NCBI GenBank assembly: GCA_050953425.1
Contig: JBMNMQ010000005.1
Span: 124,001 to 188,000, forward strand
Length of the DNA: 64,000 bases
Origin: RUG100 sp050953425
GTDB lineage: Bacteria; Bacillota; Clostridia; Peptostreptococcales; Anaerovoracaceae
Reading direction: 5' to 3'
Shown here: positions 60,159 to 64,000 of the stretch, one piece after another
Position numbering within the stretch: the first letter of the stretch is position 1
Layout: every line of letters begins with the position of its first letter
Notes under the pieces: model-generated
Seen by the model: only the letters and a program-made list of their open reading frames with translations
Databases searched by the model: none
What the model was told of the DNA's origin: nothing
Position numbers and translations under genes: made by a program

Positions 60159-61409
60159 ATGATTAAGACGAAAAAATTAGACAACGGCGTGACGATGGTA
60201 CTGGAATCGGTGCCCGGCACCAATTCGGCGACCCTCGGACTGTGGGTGCGCACCGGGGCTGCCGATGAGGACGGAACCACCGCCGGAATTTCGCATTTCA
60301 TTGAACACATGATGTTCAAGGGCACGGCCAGGCGGGATGCCCGCCGGATCGCCGAGGATGTCGACCGCATCGGCGCGCAGATCAACGCCTTCACCGGCAA
60401 GGAAGCGACCTGCTATTACGTCAAGACGCTGGCCTCCAACATGGAACGGTCGCTGGAAATTCTCCTCGACATGTTCACCGGCTCGCTCTTTGCGACGAAG
60501 GAGATCAACCGCGAACGCCGGGTCATCCGCGAGGAGCTGAAGATGGTGCAGGACACGCCCGACGAGGATGCGCACGACACCCTCTGCGAGCAGGTCTTCC
60601 GCGGCAGTCCGCTCGCCCATTCGATCATCGGCACCGGCAGCTCGCTGAACCGCATCAATCACAAGCAGATCGTCGACTATCTGCGGCGGCAGTATACGCG
60701 CGACAGTATCGTGGTGGCCGTGGTCGGCAATTTCGATGAAGACTTGGTCTGCGGCATGGTCGAGGAGGGTCTGCGCGATCTGCCGGCTGCCAAGCCCCCG
60801 CTGGAGTATCCCGACAGCGATCCCGAGCCGACCTGCCGGGTTAAGGTCAAGGATATCGAGCAGACGCACCTGTGCCTGGGGACGCGCACGATCCGCCTCG
60901 CCGATGACCGCTACTACGTCTTTTCCCTGCTCAGCAACATCATGGGCGGCGGCATGAGCTCGCGCTTTTTCCAGGATATCCGCGAGGAAAAGGGACTGGC
61001 CTATTCTGTCTATTCGGGCAACAGCGCTTTTTCCCACGACGGCTACTTCCATATCTACGCCGGCGTGGCGCACGAAAACGTGCACCGCACGATTGCCGCC
61101 ATCCGCGAGGAACTGGAGCGGCTGAAACATGACGGCGTCAGCGAGGACGAGCTGACCAAAGCCAAGGAACAGCTGAAGAGCAGCTTTATCTTCGGTCAGG
61201 AGAATCTCAACGGCCGCATGTTTACGCTGGGGCGGGACATGACGCTGCTGGGCGAAGTGGAGACGCCGGACCAGGTGCTGGAAACGATCAATAAGGTGAC
61301 GATGGCGGACATCGAGGAAGCGGTCGGATACATCTGTGACTTTGACCGCTATTCGGCCGTGGCCGTCAGCGGCCGCCGCCTGCCGCTGCGTCGGTACATG
61401 CAGGAATAG
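60159..61409 (+). CDS. M16-family zinc peptidase (insulinase/processing-peptidase type)
   Basis: The 416-residue protein has the inverted zinc motif HFIEH (HxxEH) in GISHFIEHMMFKGTARRDAR, the distal Glu in NRERRVIREELKMVQDTPDE, and a second-half R/Y pair (FFQDIREEKGLAYSVYSGNS). Such peptidases are cytoplasmic or associated with small secreted peptides. The ribosome-binding site is weak (GGTGATG), so the start is less certain, but the conserved region starts at once. dut follows after 75 bases. Confidence 0.92.
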   Translation: MIKTKKLDNGVTMVLESVPGTNSATLGLWVRTGAADEDGTTAGISHFIEHMMFKGTARRDARRIAEDVDRIGAQINAFTGKEATCYYVKTLASNMERSLEILLDMFTGSLFATKEINRERRVIREELKMVQDTPDEDAHDTLCEQVFRGSPLAHSIIGTGSSLNRINHKQIVDYLRRQYTRDSIVVAVVGNFDEDLVCGMVEEGLRDLPAAKPPLEYPDSDPEPTCRVKVKDIEQTHLCLGTRTIRLADDRYYVFSLLSNIMGGGMSSRFFQDIREEKGLAYSVYSGNSAFSHDGYFHIYAGVAHENVHRTIAAIREELERLKHDGVSEDELTKAKEQLKSSFIFGQENLNGRMFTLGRDMTLLGEVETPDQVLETINKVTMADIEEAVGYICDFDRYSAVAVSGRRLPLRRYMQE

Positions 61410-61484
61410 CGGCTGCGCGGAGCGGCGGACGGCGGCGGGCAGCCGTACGGACGGCGGCCTGCCGGGAAAGGAAACGGAGACAAC

Positions 61485-61922
61485 ATGACGGAAACCATAC
61501 GCATCAAATATCACAGCGACCATGCACCCAGGCTCTGCTATGTCGACGGCCGGAGCGACTGGATCGATCTGCACGCGGCCGAGGACGTCGTCCTCAAAAA
61601 AGGCGATTTCCGCCTCATCGACCTCGGCGTTTCCGTGCAGCTGCCGCCCGGCTATGAGATGCTGCTGGCCCCGCGCAGCTCCGCTTTCCGGCGCTACGGC
61701 ATCCTTCAGACCAACGGCATCGGCGTCATCGACGAATCGTACTGCGCCGACGACGACCACCTGATGATGCCGGTCTACGCCACCCGCGACGCTGAAATCG
61801 CCGCCGGCGACCGCATCTGTCAATTCCGCATCTTCCGGCACCAGCCGGCGCTCGAGTTCGAAGAAGTGGAAACGCTCGGCAATCCCGCCCGCGGCGGGTT
61901 CGGCTCCACGGGCAGAAAGTAG
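61485..61922 (+). CDS. dut: dUTP diphosphatase
   Basis: The 145-residue protein hydrolyses dUTP to dUMP. The five trimeric-dUTPase motifs can be seen: HAAEDVVLKKGDFRLIDLGV, PRSSAFRRYGILQTNGIGVI (with GVIDESYCAD as the uracil hairpin), RDAEIAAGDRICQFRIF and the C-terminal GGFGSTG arm. AAAGGAAAC precedes the ATG. It ends 8 bases before the dGTPase-like gene; both remove deoxynucleoside triphosphates, next to dnaG. Confidence 0.95.
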   Translation: MTETIRIKYHSDHAPRLCYVDGRSDWIDLHAAEDVVLKKGDFRLIDLGVSVQLPPGYEMLLAPRSSAFRRYGILQTNGIGVIDESYCADDDHLMMPVYATRDAEIAAGDRICQFRIFRHQPALEFEEVETLGNPARGGFGSTGRK

Positions 61923-61930
61923 GTGTGCCG

Positions 61931-62929
61931 ATGATCGACCGTCTGGAACAGGAGAGACGCGAAGAGACCATCCTCTCGCCGCACGCCTGCCGGGCCGCGG
62001 AGAGCCGCGGCCGCCGCTTCTACGAGGAGCCCTGTGCGCTGCGGACCTGTTTTCAGCGCGACCGCGACCGCATCATCCATTCAAAATCATTTCGCCGCCT
62101 GATGCACAAGACCCAGGTCTTTCTGGCGCCGGAGGGCGATCATTATCGGACGCGTCTGACGCACACGCTCGAAGTATCGCAGATCGCGCGGACGATCGCC
62201 CGCGGGCTGGCGCTCAACGAGGATCTCACCGAAGCGATCGCGCTCGGTCACGATCTCGGCCATACGCCGTTCGGGCACAACGGCGAGGCGGTGCTCAACG
62301 AGATCCACCCCGGCGGCTTTGCGCACAACGAGCAGAGCCTGCGCGTGGTCGACGTGCTCGAGCGTCATCACGGAAGACAGGGCATGAACCTGACCTGGGA
62401 AGTGCGCGACGGCATCCTCCACCATACCGGGGAGGCGGAGCCGCTGACGCTGGAAGGGCAGATCGTCCGCATCAGCGACCGCATCGCTTACATCAACCAC
62501 GACATCGACGACGCGCTGCGCAGCGGCGTGATCACCCAGGAAGAACTGCCCGCCGACTGCATCGAACACCTCGGCGCCGGACACAGCGCCCGCATCAGCA
62601 CGCTGGTCAGCGATATGATCCGCAGCAGCGACGGCGCCGGAGAGATCCGCCAGAGCGAGGAAGCCGAATACTACATGAACGCTCTGCGCGCGTTCATGTT
62701 CGTCCATGTCTACCGCAGCGAGAACGTCAAGAAAGCTTCCGATCTGGAGAAGGTGCGCCGCGTCATCACCGGCCTCTACCGCTATTACGTGCAGCATCCA
62801 GAGTGTCTGCCCGGTGAGCTGCGGCAGTGCAGCGGCACCGGCGACCGCTGTGACATGGCCCGGGATTATGTAGCGGGTATGACCGACCGCTATGCCGTGG
62901 CTTCCTACGAATCCCTGTTCGTGCGCTGA
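61931..62929 (+). CDS. dgt: dGTP triphosphohydrolase-like HD-domain protein
   Basis: The roughly 332-residue protein has the HD metal site: RTRLTHTLEVSQIARTIARG (first His), EAIALGHDLGHTPFGHNGEA (HD) and ISDRIAYINHDIDDALRSGV (last Asp). The dGTPase-like subgroup removes triphosphate from dNTPs. A GTG at 61,925 is in frame, but AGGTG sits just before the ATG at 61,931. dgt followed by dnaG is a frequent order in Clostridia. Confidence 0.93.
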   Translation: MIDRLEQERREETILSPHACRAAESRGRRFYEEPCALRTCFQRDRDRIIHSKSFRRLMHKTQVFLAPEGDHYRTRLTHTLEVSQIARTIARGLALNEDLTEAIALGHDLGHTPFGHNGEAVLNEIHPGGFAHNEQSLRVVDVLERHHGRQGMNLTWEVRDGILHHTGEAEPLTLEGQIVRISDRIAYINHDIDDALRSGVITQEELPADCIEHLGAGHSARISTLVSDMIRSSDGAGEIRQSEEAEYYMNALRAFMFVHVYRSENVKKASDLEKVRRVITGLYRYYVQHPECLPGELRQCSGTGDRCDMARDYVAGMTDRYAVASYESLFVR

Positions 62930-62988
62930 CCGCGTCCGGCGGCCGGAGCGGTTTTCTGCCTTCTCAGGCGGAGGGAGTAAATTTTTTC

Positions 62989-63013
62989 GGATTCTCAAAA
63001 GGAATCCTTTTTT
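62989..63013 (+). terminator. Terminator between dgt and dnaG
   Basis: A 6-bp stem GGATTC/GAATCC with a 7-base loop is followed by six T residues. It is short, so read-through into dnaG is likely. Confidence 0.75.
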
Positions 63014-63048
63014 CTTTGGCGTATAAATGATTGGAGGGACGGCCTTGT

Positions 63049-64000
63049 ATGGTGGAAAGCAATGTAATCGAGGAGATTAAGAGCAGGTGCAATATCGTCG
63101 ACATCGTCGGCCGGGTTGTCCATCTCAAGCGGGCCGGCAGCAGCTACAAGGGACTCTGCCCGTTTCACAATGAGAAGACGCCGTCGTTTGTCGTTTCCGA
63201 GCAGAAGCAGATCTTTACCTGTTTCGGCTGCGGAGCGACCGGCGATGTGATCGAATTTGTCAAGCGATATGACAATCTGGATTTCAACGATGCCCTGGAA
63301 AAGCTGGCCGCCGAGTGCGGCGTGACGATCGAGCGCAGCTACCGGGGCAGCAAGCGGCGCGAAGAGCTGTATGAAATCAATCGGCAGGCAGCGATCTTTT
63401 TTTACCGCGCGATGCGCTCCGGACCCAACCCGGGACTCGAGTACATGCGCGGACGCGGCCTGCGCAAAGAGACGCTGCATGATTTCGGCATCGGCTATGC
63501 CGACGCGGGGTGGAACAGCCTGCACGATCATCTGCGCGGCCTCGGCTACAGCGACGAGCGGCTCCTCGAGGCGGGTCTGCTCTCGCGCTCGAAGGGACGC
63601 TGCTACGACAAGTTCCGCGATCGCGTGATCTTCCCGATCCAGAATGCCGCGGGCAGGGTGATCGGCTTTGGCGGCCGTACGCTGCAGCCGGACGGCATTC
63701 CCAAATACCTCAACTCGCCCGAGACCAGCGTGTTCCGCAAGAAGAACAATCTCTACGGACTGCATCTCAGCGGGCGGGCGATGCGCAGCGAGGGCTGCGC
63801 GATCCTCGTCGAGGGGTATATGGATGTGATCGCCCTCTATGAGGCCGGCATTCATCAGGTGGCGGCTTCGCTGGGGACGGCGCTGACCGAGCAGCAGGCG
63901 CATCTGCTCAAGCGCTATACCGACAGCGTCGTGCTCTCCTATGACGCCGACAGCGCCGGCCGGGCGGCCGCGCTGCGCGGCATCGAAGTCCTCCACCGCG
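63049..64000 (+). CDS. dnaG: DNA primase (cut by window edge)
   Basis: The visible 317 residues hold the CHC2-type zinc domain (GLCPFHNEKTPSFVV with Cys and His, then FTCFGCGATGDVIEF) and the RNA-polymerase-like core with the TOPRIM motifs (ILVEGYMDVIALYEAG; VVLSYDADSAGRAA). Primase makes RNA primers for replication. TTGGAGGG lies 10 bases before the ATG at 63,049. The gene runs off the right edge; rpoD usually follows in Clostridia. Confidence 0.96.
   Translation, partial: MVESNVIEEIKSRCNIVDIVGRVVHLKRAGSSYKGLCPFHNEKTPSFVVSEQKQIFTCFGCGATGDVIEFVKRYDNLDFNDALEKLAAECGVTIERSYRGSKRREELYEINRQAAIFFYRAMRSGPNPGLEYMRGRGLRKETLHDFGIGYADAGWNSLHDHLRGLGYSDERLLEAGLLSRSKGRCYDKFRDRVIFPIQNAAGRVIGFGGRTLQPDGIPKYLNSPETSVFRKKNNLYGLHLSGRAMRSEGCAILVEGYMDVIALYEAGIHQVAASLGTALTEQQAHLLKRYTDSVVLSYDADSAGRAAALRGIEVLHR

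Noticed and set aside
59878..60162. 94-codon frame before the M16 peptidase
   Set aside because: Low-complexity, Pro/Arg-rich, no ribosome-binding site and no known family.
1..64000. tRNA or rRNA genes
   Set aside because: No T-loop GGTTCGAATCC-type signal within a cloverleaf and no rRNA-like sequence was found on either strand by reading.

Overview
The window joins two very different stretches of DNA. Positions 1 to about 20,570 are an accessory, phage-defence-rich segment of intermediate G+C. From about 20,571 to the right edge the DNA is G+C-rich and carries ordinary chromosomal genes of an anaerobic, Gram-positive, Clostridia-like bacterium. Pointers to that group are the holA, murI, dut, dgt and dnaG housekeeping genes, a sortase-type surface protein, the oxygen-sensitive 4-hydroxybutyryl-CoA dehydratase, two crotonases and a ferredoxin/NAD(P)-type flavin and iron-sulfur complex. 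A butyrate-forming organism that ferments 4-aminobutyrate or succinate (Clostridia, perhaps Peptostreptococcales/Family XIII) is a reasonable guess. The species cannot be named from this sequence.

Accessory segment. The left edge holds the start of a mobile-element sigma-factor-like gene and a 48-residue protein. Next is a Cro/C1-type regulator facing a two-gene IetAS-like anti-phage module (AAA ATPase plus subtilisin-like protease). A 16-bp near-palindrome is repeated in front of the small ORF, the regulator and ietA, and at ietA it covers the -10 box, so these genes look like one regulon. An intact IS30-family element with inverted repeats follows, then an array of 20-bp repeats. A complete type 3 BREX operon comes next: regulator, brxF, brxC, pglX, brxHII, pglZ and brxA. 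It ends with an unrecognised coiled-coil/SH3-like gene that overlaps brxA. BrxF seems to lack its P-loop, and the middle of pglX is visibly more A+T-rich than its ends. The segment ends in a type I restriction-modification M-S remnant broken at both ends, joined directly to the 3' third of comEC.

Chromosomal segment. comEC' and holA flank a structured candidate small RNA. A three-gene NuoE/NuoF/NfnB-like operon resembles the Stn-type electron-bifurcating transhydrogenase. A LytTR regulator follows, preceded by eight 25-bp tandem repeats. Then come an amino-acid ABC transporter, a TetR-family regulator overlapping a crotonase gene, and a Cna_B-domain surface protein. After thiN, a divergently transcribed cluster (nfu, abfD, a Cys-rich unknown, abfT, 4-hydroxybutyrate dehydrogenase) encodes the route from succinate semialdehyde via 4-hydroxybutyrate to crotonyl-CoA. 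Nfu may supply the Fe-S cluster for AbfD, and the crotonases and the bifurcating complex would connect to butyrate formation and redox balance. The remainder holds a DUF975 membrane protein, a frameshifted murE-like gene, a carboxyltransferase, ybaK, a GntP-type permease with a second crotonase, rluA, nadK, pepF, murI, an acidic unknown, an MBL hydrolase, an M16 peptidase, dut, dgt and the start of dnaG.

All homology calls rest on recognised motifs and gene order. No database search was possible.
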